Below, in pieces: positions 8,597 through 21,084 of a DNA stretch of 64,000 nt. How positions within the stretch are numbered: position 1 is the stretch's first letter; each line of letters opens with the position of its first letter. This stretch comes from Parapristionchus giblindavisi (taxonomy: Eukaryota > Nematoda > Chromadorea > Rhabditida > Diplogasteridae): the NCBI GenBank assembly GCA_943737045.1, contig CALSFV010000045.1, forward strand, positions 558,001-622,000, given 5' to 3'. Under the pieces are notes generated by a model. It had not been told where the DNA came from. It ran no database searches and saw only the letters and a program-made list of their open reading frames with translations. Position numbers and translations under genes: made by a program.

Positions 8597-11464
8597 ATAT
8601 ATCATTTGAAAGAGCAAAAAATTCTGAATAAGATAGAGCTCAGTTCACGTCGATCTATAAGCTTTCACACCTGCTACATTGACCGAAGTGTACATTTTGG
8701 CTCAAAATAATTCATGACAAGATAGATTTACAGCAACACCCATGTTGTTATATATCATTTGAAAGAGCAAAAAATTCTGAATAAGATAGAGCTCAGTTCA
8801 CGTCGATCTATAAGCTTTCACACCTGCTACATTGACCGAAGTGTACATTTTGGCTCAAAATAATTCATGACAAGATAGATTTACAGCAACACCCATGTTG
8901 TTATATATCATTTGAAAGAGCAAAAAATTCTGAATAAGATAGAGCTCAGTTCACGTCGATCTATAAGCTTTCAAACCTGCTACATTGACCGAAGTACAAA
9001 AGTAACTTTCACTCTGATAAGAACAAAACATGTTATGAGACAAAAAATTACAAAGATAACCCATCGTGTGATATACTGGTGAAAGCGCAAAAAATTCTGA
9101 ATAAGATAGAGCTCTGTTCACGTCGATCTATAAGCTTTCACACCTGCTACATTGACCGAAGTGTACATTTTGGCTCAAAATAATTCATGACAAGATAGAT
9201 TTACAGCAACACCCATGTTGTTATATATCATTTGAAAGAGCAAAAAATTCTGAATAAGATAGAGCTCAGTTCACGTCGATCTATAAGCTTTCACACCTGC
9301 TACATTGACCGAAGTGTACATTTTGGCTCAAAATAATTCATGACAAGATAGATTTACAGCAACACCCATGTTGTTATATATCATTTGAAAGAGCAAAAAA
9401 TTCTGAATAAGATAGAGCTCAGTTCACGTCGATCTATAAGCTTTCAAACCTGCTACATTGACCGAAGTACAAAAGTAACTTTCACTCTGATAAGAACAAA
9501 ACATGTTATGAGACAAAAAATTACAAAGATAACCCATCGTGTGATATACTGGGTGAAAGAGCAAAAAATTCTGAATAAGATAGAGCTCTGTTCACGTCGA
9601 TCTATAAGCTTTCACACCTGCTACATTAACCGAAGTACAAAAGTAACTTTCACTCTGATAAGAACAAAACATGTTATGAGACAAAAAATTTCAAAGATAA
9701 CCCATCGTGTGATATACTGGGTGAAAGCGCAAAAAATTCTGAATAAGATAGAGCTCTGTTCACGTCGATCTATAAGCTTTCACACCTGCTACATTGACCG
9801 AAGTGTACATTTTGGCTCAAAATAATTCATGACAAGATAGATTTACAGCAACACCCATGTTGTTATATATCATTTGAAAGAGCAAAAAATTCTGAATAAG
9901 ATAGAGCTCAGTTCACGTCGATCTATAAGCTTTCACACCTGCTACATTGACCGAAGTGTACATTTTGGCTCAAAATAATTCATGACAAGATATATTTTCA
10001 GCAACACCCATGTTGTTATATATCATTTAAAAGAGCAAAAAATTTTCAGTATAAGATAGAGCTCAGTTCACGTCGATCTATAAGCTTTCACACCTGCTAC
10101 ATTGACCGAAGTACAAAAGTAACTTTCACTCTGATAAGAACAAAACATGTTATGAGACAAAAAATTACAAAGATAACCCATCGTGTGATATACTGGGTGA
10201 AAGCGCAAAAAATTCTGAATAAGATAGAGCTCTGTTCACGTCGATCTATAAGCTTTCACACCTGCTACATTGACCGAAGTGTACATTTTGGCTCAAAATA
10301 ATTCATGACAAGATAGATTTTCAGCAACACCCATGTTGTTATATATCATTTGAAAGAGCAAAAAATTTTCAGTATAAGATAGAGCTCAGTTCACGTCGAT
10401 CTATAAGCTTTCACACCTGCTACATTGACCGAAGTGTACATTTTGGCTCAAAATAATTCATGACAAGATAGATTTACAGCAACACCCATGTTGTTATATA
10501 TCATTTGAAAGAGCAAAAAATTCTGAATAAGATAGAGCTCAGTTCACGTCGATCTATAAGCTTTCAAACCTGCTACATTGACCGAAGTACAAAAGTAACT
10601 TTCACTCTGATAAGAACAAAACATGTTATGAGACAAAAAATTACAAAGATAACCCATCGTGTGATATACTGGATGAAAGAGCAAAAAATTCTGAATAAGA
10701 TAGAGCTCTGTTCACGTCGATCTATAAGCTTTCACACCTGCTACATTAACCGAAGTACAAAAGTAACTTTCACTCTGATAAGAACAAAACATGTTATGAG
10801 ACAAAAAATTTCAAAGATAACCCATCGTGTGATATACTGGGTGAAAGCGCAAAAAATTCTGAATAAGATAGAGCTCTGTTCACGTCGATCTATAAGCTTT
10901 CACACCTGCTACATTGACCGAAGTGTACATTTTGGCTCAAAATAATTCATGACAAGATAGATTTACAGCAACACCCATGTTGTTATATATCATTTGAAAG
11001 AGCAAAAAATTCTGAATAAGATAGAGCTCAGTTCACGTCGATCTATAAGCTTTCACACCTGCTACATTGACCGAAGTGTACATTTTGGCTCAAAATAATT
11101 CATGACAAGATAGATTTTCAGCAACACCCATGTTGTTATATATCATTTAAAAGAGCAAAAAATTTTCAGTATAAGATAGAGCTCAGTTCACGTCGATCTA
11201 TAAGCTTTCACACCTGCTACATTGACCGAAGTACAAAAGTAACTTTCACTCTGATAAGAACAAAACATGTTATGAGACAAAAAATTACAAAGATAACCCA
11301 TCGTGTGATATACTGGGTGAAAGAGCAAAAAATTCTGAATAAGATAGAGCTCTGTTCACGTCGATCTATAAGCTTTCACACCTGCTACATTGACCGAAGT
11401 GTACATTTTGGCTCAAAATAATTCATGACAAGATAGATTTACAGCAACACCCATGTTGTTATAT
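8597..11464 (+). repeat. Satellite block 3
   Basis: 2,868 bp of A and B monomers between foldback copies 1 and 2. Units read roughly A A B A A B B A A B170 A A155 B B A A B170 A. One B unit has lost a G near 9079 ('actggtg' for 'actgggtg'). The part from 9560 to about 11314 repeats the start of the window. No gene is seen. Confidence 0.95.
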
Positions 11465-12216
11465 CACGGGTCTCCTGTAAAAGTGTAGCAAAATCGGCCC
11501 TGCCTGCCACTAGGAAAATTTTTTGTCTCCGATTTCGATGAAAGTCGGTCAGTGGGTGTGGTTGGGGGTCATAAGAAGGCCTAGCCACTTGATTTTGCCA
11601 AAATTGCAAATTATCGATTTTTTGTGATCTACCCTGAAAATGATCATAACTCGGTTCATTTTCATCGTACAATGAGCCGACAGGTGTCATTCGAACCGTA
11701 TTCGAATGCTCTTCAAAAAAGTAGTTTATTTCCCGTTCGCTGCTAAGTCGTCTTTAGGGCGAAAAACGCGAACACTTTTTCTGATCAAAAAGGTGAAGTT
11801 TTCTCGAAAATTTTTTCTTGACCCCATCCGTTTTATTGCAAAAATTATGTCTTCAAACCACGTTCAATATCACTATCTAGTTCATTGCCCGTATCTCTTG
11901 GCCCCCAGGGTCGATTACTAGATAGCTCTCGGACTTAGTCGATTTTTGATCACATTCCGTTTTTTGATCGTATCTCACTTCAAAGTTGTCCAATTATCTT
12001 TTCAAAAAAATAGAAATGATTCTCTCGAAAAGGAGATTGAAAAGTTTACTATTGTCCAAATTGTTATATCGAACCGTTTCCGAGTTATTAAAGGAAAACT
12101 GCTACAATTTTGATTTTTTACCGCTTTCATGTGTTCAACAGAGATCATATTGCATTCGAACGATAATAATAGTTTTTTTTTTGTATTTTTCATGTATTGC
12201 ATTTGTTAGTGAACTG
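11465..12216. mobile_element. Foldback element, copy 2 (truncated)
   Basis: The first 752 bp of the element: complete left arm and the beginning of the centre. It ends at 'gttagtgaactg' (12205-12216) and joins directly to 'atttacagcaaca' inside an A monomer. The rest of the centre and the whole right arm are missing. A single shared G at the junction is the only microhomology seen. Without a right arm it cannot be a mobile substrate. Confidence 0.92.
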
Positions 12217-12738
12217 ATTTACAGCAACACCCATGTTGTTATATATTATTTGAAAGAGCAAAAAATTCTGAATAAGATAGAGCTCAGATCACGTCGATCT
12301 ATAAGCTTTCACACCTGCTACATTGACCGAAGTGTACATTTTGGCTCAAAATAATTCATGACAAGATAGATTTACAGCAACACCCATGTTGTTATATATC
12401 ATTTGAAAGAGCAAAAAATTCTGAATAAGATAGAGCTCAGTTCACGTCGATCTATAAGCTTTCACACCTGCTACATTGACCGAAGTACAAAAGTAACTTT
12501 CACTCTGATAAGAACAAAACATGTTATGAGACAAAAAATTACAAAGATAACCCATCGTGTGATATACTGGGTGAAAGAGCAAAAAAATTCTGAATTAGAT
12601 AGAGCTCTGTTCACGACGATCTATAAGCTTTCACACCTGCTACATTGACCGAAGTACAAAAGTAACTTTCACTCTGATAAGAACAAAACATGTTATGAGA
12701 CAAAAAATTTCAAAGATAACCGATCGTGTGATACTGGG
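12217..12738 (+). repeat. Satellite block 4
   Basis: 522 bp: the end of an A unit, an A unit with 'agatcacg', a B unit and a final B unit carrying 'gaattag', 'cacgacg', 'aaccgatcg' and the shortened 'gtgatactggg'. These private variants match those left of retroelement copy 1. An extra A lies near 12585. Confidence 0.93.
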
Positions 12739-12989
12739 TGTTGGATACCTTGATATGTGGAGACTAGAGTAGTAACCAATACAAGTTTATCACAAATATA
12801 TAATAAAGTTCGAGTCTAAGACTAGGGATAGAAGAGACCTACTTGTAACCTACGCTAAGCTAAGAATGAAATAGAGAATCATGTGTAGAGTAATGATTAT
12901 GATAATTAGGGATAATGTACAATGACTATTATGCATTAGCTATATGATAATTATAATATGCTAACTAGATTAGATTACACTACACAACA
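12739..12989 (-). repeat. 3' LTR, retroelement copy 2
   Basis: 251 bp, TGTTG...CAACA. It adjoins the polypurine tract at 12990-12999. One private base change (G to A on the + strand near 12806) separates it from its 5' partner. Confidence 0.93.
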
Positions 12990-12999
12990 CCTCCTTCCT
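12990..12999 (-). other. Polypurine tract, retroelement copy 2
   Basis: AGGAAGGAGG on the minus strand, directly against the 3' LTR, identical to copy 1. Confidence 0.8.
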
Positions 13000-13047
13000 A
13001 AGATTCTAAGTTAAAGACAACAGAATCGATAATCAATACAATAAAAA

Positions 13048-15318
13048 CTAATTTACAATTGAACTAACGTAACTACTACATTCGGAGGTATTACTAACAA
13101 CGGGCCTTCGGTCTCTGACCAGACGATGATATGCCTTGCTTGAGGGGTCTGGGATAGGCATGACGATGACAGCTCCAGTTGAATTATCCTTCGTAGTTTC
13201 TTCTGTCGGCTTCTTGATATCGAATGAATCGATTTGAAGATCAAGTATATCATCTTCATCTTGATCTCTTCGGGAGATTAATTGATTGGCATGAGCCTTC
13301 ATTCTCCTTCCTCCCTTATCAATGAGATAAACAACTCGATGGTGTTTATCTACAATGATGACTTCACTACATTTCACATTATTAGGTCCATCTTTTTCAC
13401 GGGAGTAGACCTTATCACCAGTTTTGAATTCTTTGTGTTTTGCACCATGTTTCAGGTCAAACTGGTTTTTCATATCTTCATCCTTCTTATCTGATCTACG
13501 ACTTGGAACCAAGAGGCTTTGTCTTGTTCTCAGTTTTCGTCCGAGAAATACTTCAGCTGGTGACTTATCAGCTAGTTGTCTGTTCGGATTCGATCGATAT
13601 TCCATGAGGAATGTCTTAACATTCTCTACTTCAGGTCGTTCTCCATTCAATTTCAGGAGTGTTCGTTTGAATTTATCAACGAATCGTTCTGCTTGACCAT
13701 TAGATTGAGGATGATATGGCGGAGTCAGCACGTGATTGATACCGTAGTTGTTACAGTATTCTCGGAAATCACTCGAAGTGAATTGTGTTCCGTTATCACT
13801 GACCAATGTTTCTGGACAACCATATGCAGATATGAACTTGTGAATATGTGTGATGGTAGAATTAGTATCTATTCTATCCATTTCTATTACTTCAGGCCAT
13901 TTACTGTGTGCATCTACGATAATCAAGTAATACTTTCCATTCATAGGTCCTGCGAAATCAACGTGAATTCGCTCCATTGGTCTATCAGTTGATGGCCATG
14001 GTTCTATTGGTACCTTGATTGGATTCTTGATTTGATTCATTACGAGTTGATCTTCAACTTCATTCTGTAATGATCTGATGAGATTCAGTTTCCAGAACCA
14101 ATCAGTTCTGATTAAATTTACAGGCGAATCTGTTACATAAACAAATCCCCTATTCTCATCATTCTTATATTTCATTTTACAATGAAATTTTCCGAGTATG
14201 GATACACCTGTGCCATTCGCACACTTAGCCTGTATTCTTCCCTCTTTTAGGGTGGGAGATCCCAGTGTTTTCCATACATTCTTGGAGATAAAGGTTAGAT
14301 CTGAACCAGTATCTACTCGGAATTCAATGCTCTTTCCATTAACATTGACTTGTGCATAGACTCGATTACTGACGACCTGATTACAGAACACAGCATTGTT
14401 GTTCTTTCTCTTATAGAATTTATTTCTTTTGTAATCTTTCTTTGGTCGTTTATCTGGATATTTCTTCCAGCATTCATGCACTGCATGACCATGTCTATCA
14501 CAATATGCACATTTATTATCTGATGAACTCTTATCACTTTTTGTCTTCGAATCAACCACAGCGGTATCATCGTTCACCTTGTTCGACTTATTATCCCGTA
14601 ACAGGTAGACATTATTTTGATCTTCTACAGCAGCAACATCTCTTTCAAGTGCTTGAAGTGTAGAGAACTTCTCTACGAGTTCATTCAAAGTGAAATCTTG
14701 TTTGTTATTAACAATGTTCATCAGATTTGTTCGAGCCTTTTTCAGGTTTGGTAGATCAAGACCTGCAAGGAATACAGTGACCTTCAATTCGTCTTCTGTA
14801 ATCTCCTTCATCTTTCCCTTCTGATATAGATTGTTGACTTCAGATGCAAATTTCTTGACATCAGTCAATCCAAGTATAGACATTCTTTGATTGAGAAATC
14901 TTAGACGTAGTTCAAAATCAGAAACTTGTCTACCGAATAGATTAGTCAATTCTTTCACTGTATTCTCAAATGTCTCACTATACACATCTTTAGGTGACAA
15001 ATGATTCTTATACTGTGAATTGCATTTTGTACTCAAATGTCTCAACATGATTCTTACTCTGAGATTCTCATCTAAGTGAATCATATCATGTTCGAAGATG
15101 TCTTTGTATCTATCATACCAATTCTCGAACGTACACTCTGAGGTTACTGTAGGATCAGTCGTAACTCTCGCTCCATTCGATTCATTGAGAGCTCTGATTA
15201 GTTTCTCAACTCTCTTATCAGACTCTTCTTGCATCTTGAGCATCATCTTCATGAACGTATCCATCATAGAGTTCATTCCATTCGAATCACTCGATTTGGT
15301 TCCACCTGAATCAGTCAT
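13048..15318 (-). CDS. Gag-protease-integrase fusion polyprotein, copy 2
   Basis: 756 codons with the same ATG context and stop as copy 1. Domain order is Gag, CCHC knuckle (C270, C273, H278, C283), retropepsin (D336-T-G-S-D), integrase core (D454, D508, E544) and integrase C-terminal domain. RT, RNase H and the integrase zinc-binding domain are missing. It carries N85 (K in the other two copies), E332, R404 and D584. R404 replaces the Gly of the protease LIG-x-D motif, as in copy 1, so protease activity is doubtful. Sharing R404 and D584 with copy 1 agrees with the two lying in duplicated segments. No frameshift or stop is present. Confidence 0.92.
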   Translation of the reverse strand: MTDSGGTKSSDSNGMNSMMDTFMKMMLKMQEESDKRVEKLIRALNESNGARVTTDPTVTSECTFENWYDRYKDIFEHDMIHLDENLRVRIMLRHLSTKCNSQYKNHLSPKDVYSETFENTVKELTNLFGRQVSDFELRLRFLNQRMSILGLTDVKKFASEVNNLYQKGKMKEITEDELKVTVFLAGLDLPNLKKARTNLMNIVNNKQDFTLNELVEKFSTLQALERDVAAVEDQNNVYLLRDNKSNKVNDDTAVVDSKTKSDKSSSDNKCAYCDRHGHAVHECWKKYPDKRPKKDYKRNKFYKRKNNNAVFCNQVVSNRVYAQVNVNGKSIEFRVDTGSDLTFISKNVWKTLGSPTLKEGRIQAKCANGTGVSILGKFHCKMKYKNDENRGFVYVTDSPVNLIRTDWFWKLNLIRSLQNEVEDQLVMNQIKNPIKVPIEPWPSTDRPMERIHVDFAGPMNGKYYLIIVDAHSKWPEVIEMDRIDTNSTITHIHKFISAYGCPETLVSDNGTQFTSSDFREYCNNYGINHVLTPPYHPQSNGQAERFVDKFKRTLLKLNGERPEVENVKTFLMEYRSNPNRQLADKSPAEVFLGRKLRTRQSLLVPSRRSDKKDEDMKNQFDLKHGAKHKEFKTGDKVYSREKDGPNNVKCSEVIIVDKHHRVVYLIDKGGRRMKAHANQLISRRDQDEDDILDLQIDSFDIKKPTEETTKDNSTGAVIVMPIPDPSSKAYHRLVRDRRPVVSNTSECSSYVSSIVN

Positions 15319-15984
15319 GATTATAGTCTGTACTGTTCAATGATAACTATCACGTACTCTATAGTCTGTACTGTCTCTGACCTGATGTGTACTAGCTACT
15401 CGTATCGTGTACGGTGCTCTGATCTTTGATCTCTTATGTGCTTGCTACTCGTATCGTGTACGGTGCTTTGATCTTTGATCTCAGTTATCTGGTGGATGAT
15501 CTTTGATCTCCAGTTTCTGGTTTCAGAGTGATCTATGACCTTTGGTCTCTGATCTTTGGTCTCTAGTCTCAATGGACAACGATCTTAAGATACGGTGATC
15601 TTGATCAGACCTGTGTCAACCTCGGTATCACAATAGCGATACAGTATCCAACCGGGAATCACAACGGTGGTACAGGTTACACTCGGCTCTTACAATGGTT
15701 GCTTTAAATATCAAGTGTGGATCACAAGATAGCAGAGCCAAGGGCCGTGACCAATCGCAGCAACAATCGAGCGTATCGAAGTGCCGGTCACAGTGACTAT
15801 CTCCAGGTGTTACAATATCCACAGACACCAGTCACAGTGGCTATCTCCAGGCTAAGATCTATGCTTTGCCAGCCACGACTTACCAGAAACTTACCAGAAA
15901 CTTGATTCTTAGCAAAACTAGGTAAAGTCTAAGTCTAATCCTAATCCTAAGTCTTAAACCTTAATCTAAGATCCTGGTCGCCAA
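15319..15984 (-). other. Leader and primer-binding site, retroelement copy 2
   Basis: 666-bp leader equivalent to 5455-6120, with the same internal direct repeats. The primer-binding site TGGCGACCAGGATC lies at its right end on the minus strand (about 15969-15983), one base from the 5' LTR. Confidence 0.72.
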
Positions 15985-16235
15985 TGTTGGATACCTTGAT
16001 ATGTGGAGACTAGAGTAGTAACCAATACAAGTTTATCACAAATATATAATAGAGTTCGAGTCTAAGACTAGGGATAGAAGAGACCTACTTGTAACCTACG
16101 CTAAGCTAAGAATGAAATAGAGAATCATGTGTAGAGTAATGATTATGATAATTAGGGATAATGTACAATGACTATTATGCATTAGCTATATGATAATTAT
16201 AATATGCTAACTAGATTAGATTACACTACACAACA
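15985..16235 (-). repeat. 5' LTR, retroelement copy 2
   Basis: 251 bp. The outer end is followed by the target duplication CTGGG and then satellite 'tgaaagcgc', as in copy 1. Confidence 0.93.
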
Positions 16236-16940
16236 CTGGGTGAAAGCGCAAAAAAATCTGAATAAGATAGAGCTCTGTTCACGTCGATCTATAAGCTTTC
16301 ACACCTGCTACATTGACCGAAGTGTACATTTTGGCTCAAAATAATTCATGACAAGATAGATTTACAGCAACACCCATGTTGTTATATATCATTTGAAAGA
16401 GCAAAAAATTCTGAATAAGATAGAGCTCAGTTCACGTCGATCTATAAGCTTTCACACCTGCTACATTGACCGAAGTACAAAAGTAACTTTCACTCTGATA
16501 AGAACAAAACAAAACATGTTAACACCCATGTTGTTATATATCATTTGAAAGAGCAAAAAATTCTGAATAAGATAGAGCTCAGTTCACGTCGATCTATAAG
16601 CTTTCACACCTGCTTATATATCATTTGAAAGAGCAAAAAATTCTGAATAAGATAGAGCTCAGTTCACGTCGATCTATAAGCTTTCACACCTGCTACATTG
16701 ACCGAAGTACAAAAGTAACTTTCACTCTGATAAGAACAAAACATGTTATGAGACAAAAAATTACAAAGATAACCCATCGTGTGATATACTGGGTGAAAGA
16801 GCAAAAAATTCTGAATAAGATAGAGCTCTGTTCACGTCGATCTATAAGCTTTCACACCTGCTACATTGACCGAAGTGTACATTTTGGCTCAAAATAATTC
16901 ATGACAAGATAGATTTACAGCAACACCCATGTTGTTATAT
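16236..16940 (+). repeat. Satellite block 5, with two truncated monomers
   Basis: 705 bp, the counterpart of block 2. It has the same B-to-A break after 'aaaacatgtt' (about 16520) and the same A deletion 'cacctgct|tatatatc' (near 16613). A few single-base differences separate the two blocks (for example 'gagctctg' here and 'gagctttg' in block 2). Confidence 0.92.
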
Positions 16941-18459
16941 CACGGGTCTCCTGTAAAAGTGTAGCAAAATCGGCCCTGCCTGCCACTAGGAAAATTTTTT
17001 GTCTCCGATTTCGATGAAAGTCGGTCAGTGGGTGTGGTTGGGGGTCATAAGAAGGCCTAGCCACTTGATTTTGCCAAAATTGCAAATTATCGATTTTTTG
17101 TGATCTACCCTGAAAATGATCATAACTCGGTTCATTTTCATCGTACAATGAGCCGACAGGTGTCATTCGAACCGTATTCGAATGCTCTTCAAAAAAGTAG
17201 TTTATTTCCCGTTCGCTGCTAAGTCGTCTTTAGGGCGAAAAACGCGAACACTTTTTCTGATCAAAAAGGTGAAGTTTTCTCGAAAATTTTTTCTTGACCC
17301 CATCCGTTTTATTGCAAAAATTATGTCTTCAAACCACGTTCAATATCACTATCTAGTTCATTGCCCGTATCTCTTGGCCCCCAGGGTCGATTACTAGATA
17401 GCTCTCGGACTTAGTCGATTTTTGATCACATTCCGTTTTTTGATCGTATCTCACTTCAAAGTTGTCCAATTATCTTTTCAAAAAAATAGAAATGATTCTC
17501 TCGAAAAGGAGATTGAAAAGTTTACTATTGTCCAAATTGTTATATCGAACCGTTTCCGAGTTATTAAAGGAAAACTGCTACAATTTTGATTTTTTACCGC
17601 TTTCATGTGTTCAACAGAGATCATATTGCATTCGAACGATAATAATAGTTTTTTTTTGTATTTTTCATGTATTGCATTTGTTAGTGAACTGCCCCTGAGG
17701 ATGAAGTACAAGTGTACGAGAATGATCTGACCGTCTCCTGCGATATATGATTGGATGCATTCAGAGATGAAGACTTTGTTCTCGGACGACGCCCCGGAGT
17801 TATCAATTACCCTCGTATTTGACCAGTGATGTTGATATCTGCACAGTGTCTGCTCAATTATATTACAGTTTCTATTGTGAAGTAAACATGTTTGTCGAAT
17901 CGAATTTCTATTTTTTTGAAAAGATAATTGGACAACTTTGAAGTGAGATACGATCAAAAAACGGAATGTGATCAAAAATCGACTAAGTCCGAGAGCTATC
18001 TAGTAATCGACCCTGGGGGCCAAGAGATACGGGCAATGAACTAGATAGTGATATTGAACGTGGTTTGAAGACATAATTTTTGCAATAAAACGGATGGGGT
18101 CAAGAAAAAAAAAAGAAAAAAAAAAGAAAACTTCACCTTTTTGATCAGAAAAAGTGTTGTTCGCGTTTTTCGCCCTAAAGACGACTTAGCAGCGAACGGG
18201 TAATAAACTACTTTTTTGAAGAGCATTCGAATACGGTTCGAATGACACCTGTCGGCTCATTGTACGATGAAAATGAACCGAGTTATGATCATTTTCAGGG
18301 TAGATCATAAAAAATCGATAATTTGCAATTTTGGCAAAATCAAGTGGCTAAGCCTTCTCATGACCCCGAACCACACCCACTGACCGACTTTCATCGAAAT
18401 CGGAGACAAAAAAATTTTCATAGTGGCAGGCGTTGCTACACTTTTTCAGGAGACCCGTG
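16941..18459. mobile_element. Foldback element, copy 3
   Basis: 1,519-bp full-length copy at the same satellite position as the others. A private change near 18308 gives 'gatcataaaa' for 'gatcacaaaa' in the right arm. The right-arm A-rich tract is near 18104-18129. Confidence 0.92.
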
Positions 18460-19563
18460 ATATATCATTTGAAAGAGCAAAAAATTCTGAATAAGATAGA
18501 GCTCAGTTCACGTCGATCTATATGCTTTCACACCTGCTACATTGACCGAAGTGTACATTTTGGCTCAAAATAATTCATGACAAGATAGATTTACAGCAAC
18601 ACCCATGTTGTTATATATCATGTGAAAGAGCAAAAAATTCTGAATAAGATAGAGCTCAGTTCACGTCGATCTATAAGCTTTCACACCTGCTACATTGACC
18701 GAAGTGTACATTTTGGCTCAAAATAATTCATGACAAGATAGATTTTCAGCAACACCCATGTTGTAATATATCATTTGAAAGAGCAAAAAATTCTGAATAA
18801 GATAGAGCTCAGTTCACCTCGATCTATAAGCTTTCACACCTGCTACATTGACCGAAGTACAAAAGTAACTTTCACTCTGATAAGAACAAAACATGTTATG
18901 AGACAAAAATTACAAAGATAACCCATCGTGTGATATACTAGGTGAAAGAGCAAAAAATTCTGAATAAGATAGAGCTCTGTTCATGTCGATCTATAAGCTT
19001 TCACACCTGCTACATTGACCGAAGTGTACATTTTGGCTCAAAATAATTCATGACAAGATAGATTTTCAGCAACACCCATGTTGTTATATATCATTCGAAA
19101 GAGCAAAAAATTCTGAATAAGATAGTGCTCAGTTCACGTCGATCTATAAGCTTTCACACCTGCTACATTGACCGAAGTGTACATTTTGGCTCAAAATAAT
19201 TCATGACAAGATAGATTTTCAGCAACACCCATGTTGTTATATATCATTTGAAAGAGCAAAAAATTCTGAATAAGATAGAGCTCAGTTCACGTCGATCTAT
19301 AAGCTTTCACACCTGCTACATTGACCGAAGTACAAAAGTAACTTTCACTCTGATAAGAACAAAACATGTTATGAGACAAAAAATTACAAAGATAACCCAT
19401 CGTGTGATATACTGGGTGAAAGAGCAAAAAATTCTGAATAAGATAGAGCTCTGTTCACGTCGATCTATAAGCTTTCACACCTGCTACATTGACCGAAGTG
19501 TACATTTTGGCTCAAAATAATTCATGACAAGATAGATTTACAGCAACACCCATGTTGTTATAT
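18460..19563 (+). repeat. Satellite block 6 (A A B A A B A)
   Basis: 1,104 bp, the satellite part of the composite repeat. Private variants: 'atatgctttc' near 18521 and 'atcatgtgaaag' near 18618. Confidence 0.93.
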
Positions 19564-21084
19564 CACGGGTCTCCTGTAAAAGTGTAGCAAAATCGGCCCT
19601 GCCTGCCACTAGGAAAATTTTTTGTCTCCGATTTCGATGAAAGTCGGTCAGTGGGTGTGGTTGGGGGTCATAAGAAGGCCTAGCCACTTGATTTTGCCAA
19701 AATTGCAAATTATCGATTTTTTGTGATCTACCCTGAAAATGATCATAACTCGGTTCATTTTCATCGTACAATGAGCCGACAGGTGTCATTCGAACCGTAT
19801 TCGAATGCTCTTCAAAAAAGTAGTTTATTTCCCGTTCGCTGCTAAGTCGTCTTTAGGGCGAAAAACGCGAACACTTTTTCTGATCAAAAAGGTGAAGTTT
19901 TCTCGAAAATTTTTTCTTGACCCCATCCGTTTTATTGCAAAAATTATGTCTTCAAACCACGTTCAATATCACTATCTAGTTCATTGCCCGTATCTCTTGG
20001 CCCCCAGGGTCGATTACTAGATAGCTCTCGGACTTAGTCGATTTTTGATCACATTCCGTTTTTTGATCGTATCTCACTTCAAAGTTGTCCAATTATCTTT
20101 TCAAAAAAATAGAAATGATTCTCTCGAAAAGGAGATTGAAAAGTTTACTATTGTCCAAATTGTTATATCGAACCGTTTCCGAGTTATTAAAGGAAAACTG
20201 CTACAATTTTGATTTTTTACCGCTTTCATGTGTTCAACAGAGATCATATTGCATTCGAACGATAATAATAGTTTTTTTTTGTATTTTTCATGTATTGCAT
20301 TTGTTAGTGAACTGCCCCTGAGGATGAAGTACAAGTGTACGAGAATGATCTGACCGTCTCCTGCGATATATGATTGGATGCATTCAGAGATGAAGACTTT
20401 GTTCTCGGACGACGCCCCGGAGTTATCAATTACCCTCGTATTTGACCAGTGATGTTGATATCTGCACAGTGTCTGCTCAATTATATTACAGTTTCTATTG
20501 TGAAGTAAACATGTTTGTCGAATCGAATTTCTATTTTTTTGAAAAGATAATTGGACAACTTTGAAGTGAGATACGATCAAAAAACGGAATGTGATCAAAA
20601 ATCGACTAAGTCCGAGAGCTATCTAGTAATCGACCCTGGGGGCCAAGAGATACGGGCAATGAACTAGATAGTGATATTGAACGTGGTTTGAAGACATAAT
20701 TTTTGCAATAAAACGGATGGGGTCAAGAAAAAAAAAAAGAAAAAAAAAAAGAAAACTTCACCTTTTTGATCAGAAAAAGTGTTGTTCGCGTTTTTCGCCC
20801 TAAAGACGACTTAGCAGCGAACGGGTAATAAACTACTTTTTTGAAGAGCATTCGAATACGGTTCGAATGACACCTGTCGGCTCATTGTACGATGAAAATG
20901 AACCGAGTTATTATCATTTTCAGGGTAGATCACAAAAAATCGATAATTTGCAATTTTGGCAAAATCAAGTGGCTAAGCCTTCTCATGACCCCGAACCACA
21001 CCCACTGACCGACTTTCATCGAAATCGGAGACAAAAAAATTTTCATAGTGGCAGGCGTTGCTACACTTTTTCAGGAGACCCGTG
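19564..21084. mobile_element. Foldback element, copy 4
   Basis: 1,521-bp full-length copy. A private G to T change gives 'gttattatc' near 20909 in the right arm. Confidence 0.92.

Larger units (their letters stand above)
12739..16235 (-). mobile_element. Non-autonomous Ty3/gypsy-like LTR retroelement, copy 2
   Basis: 3,497 bp, the same length as copy 1, with LTRs at 12739-12989 and 15985-16235 and target duplication CTGGG (12734-12738 and 16236-16240). The LTRs differ by one base by eye ('ataataaagttc' near 12802 against 'ataatagagttc'). The same RT-less ORF is intact. The flanking satellite matches that of copy 1 on both sides, so this copy arose by duplication of a larger segment. Confidence 0.93.
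9560..18459 (+). repeat. Segmental duplication, right copy
   Basis: Counterpart of 1-8596. The two copies keep the order satellite, retroelement, 705-bp satellite, foldback element. It differs at about 11315-12216, where one satellite unit and a truncated foldback element replace about 600 bp of satellite in the left copy. Confidence 0.8.

Noticed and set aside
8379..8597. ATG-started frame of 60-83 codons present in both foldback arms.
   Set aside because: The arms are inverted copies, so the frame appears twice by geometry. The arm differences change residues (for example Arg/Lys, Tyr/His, Gln/Glu), and an extra A shifts the frame in several copies.
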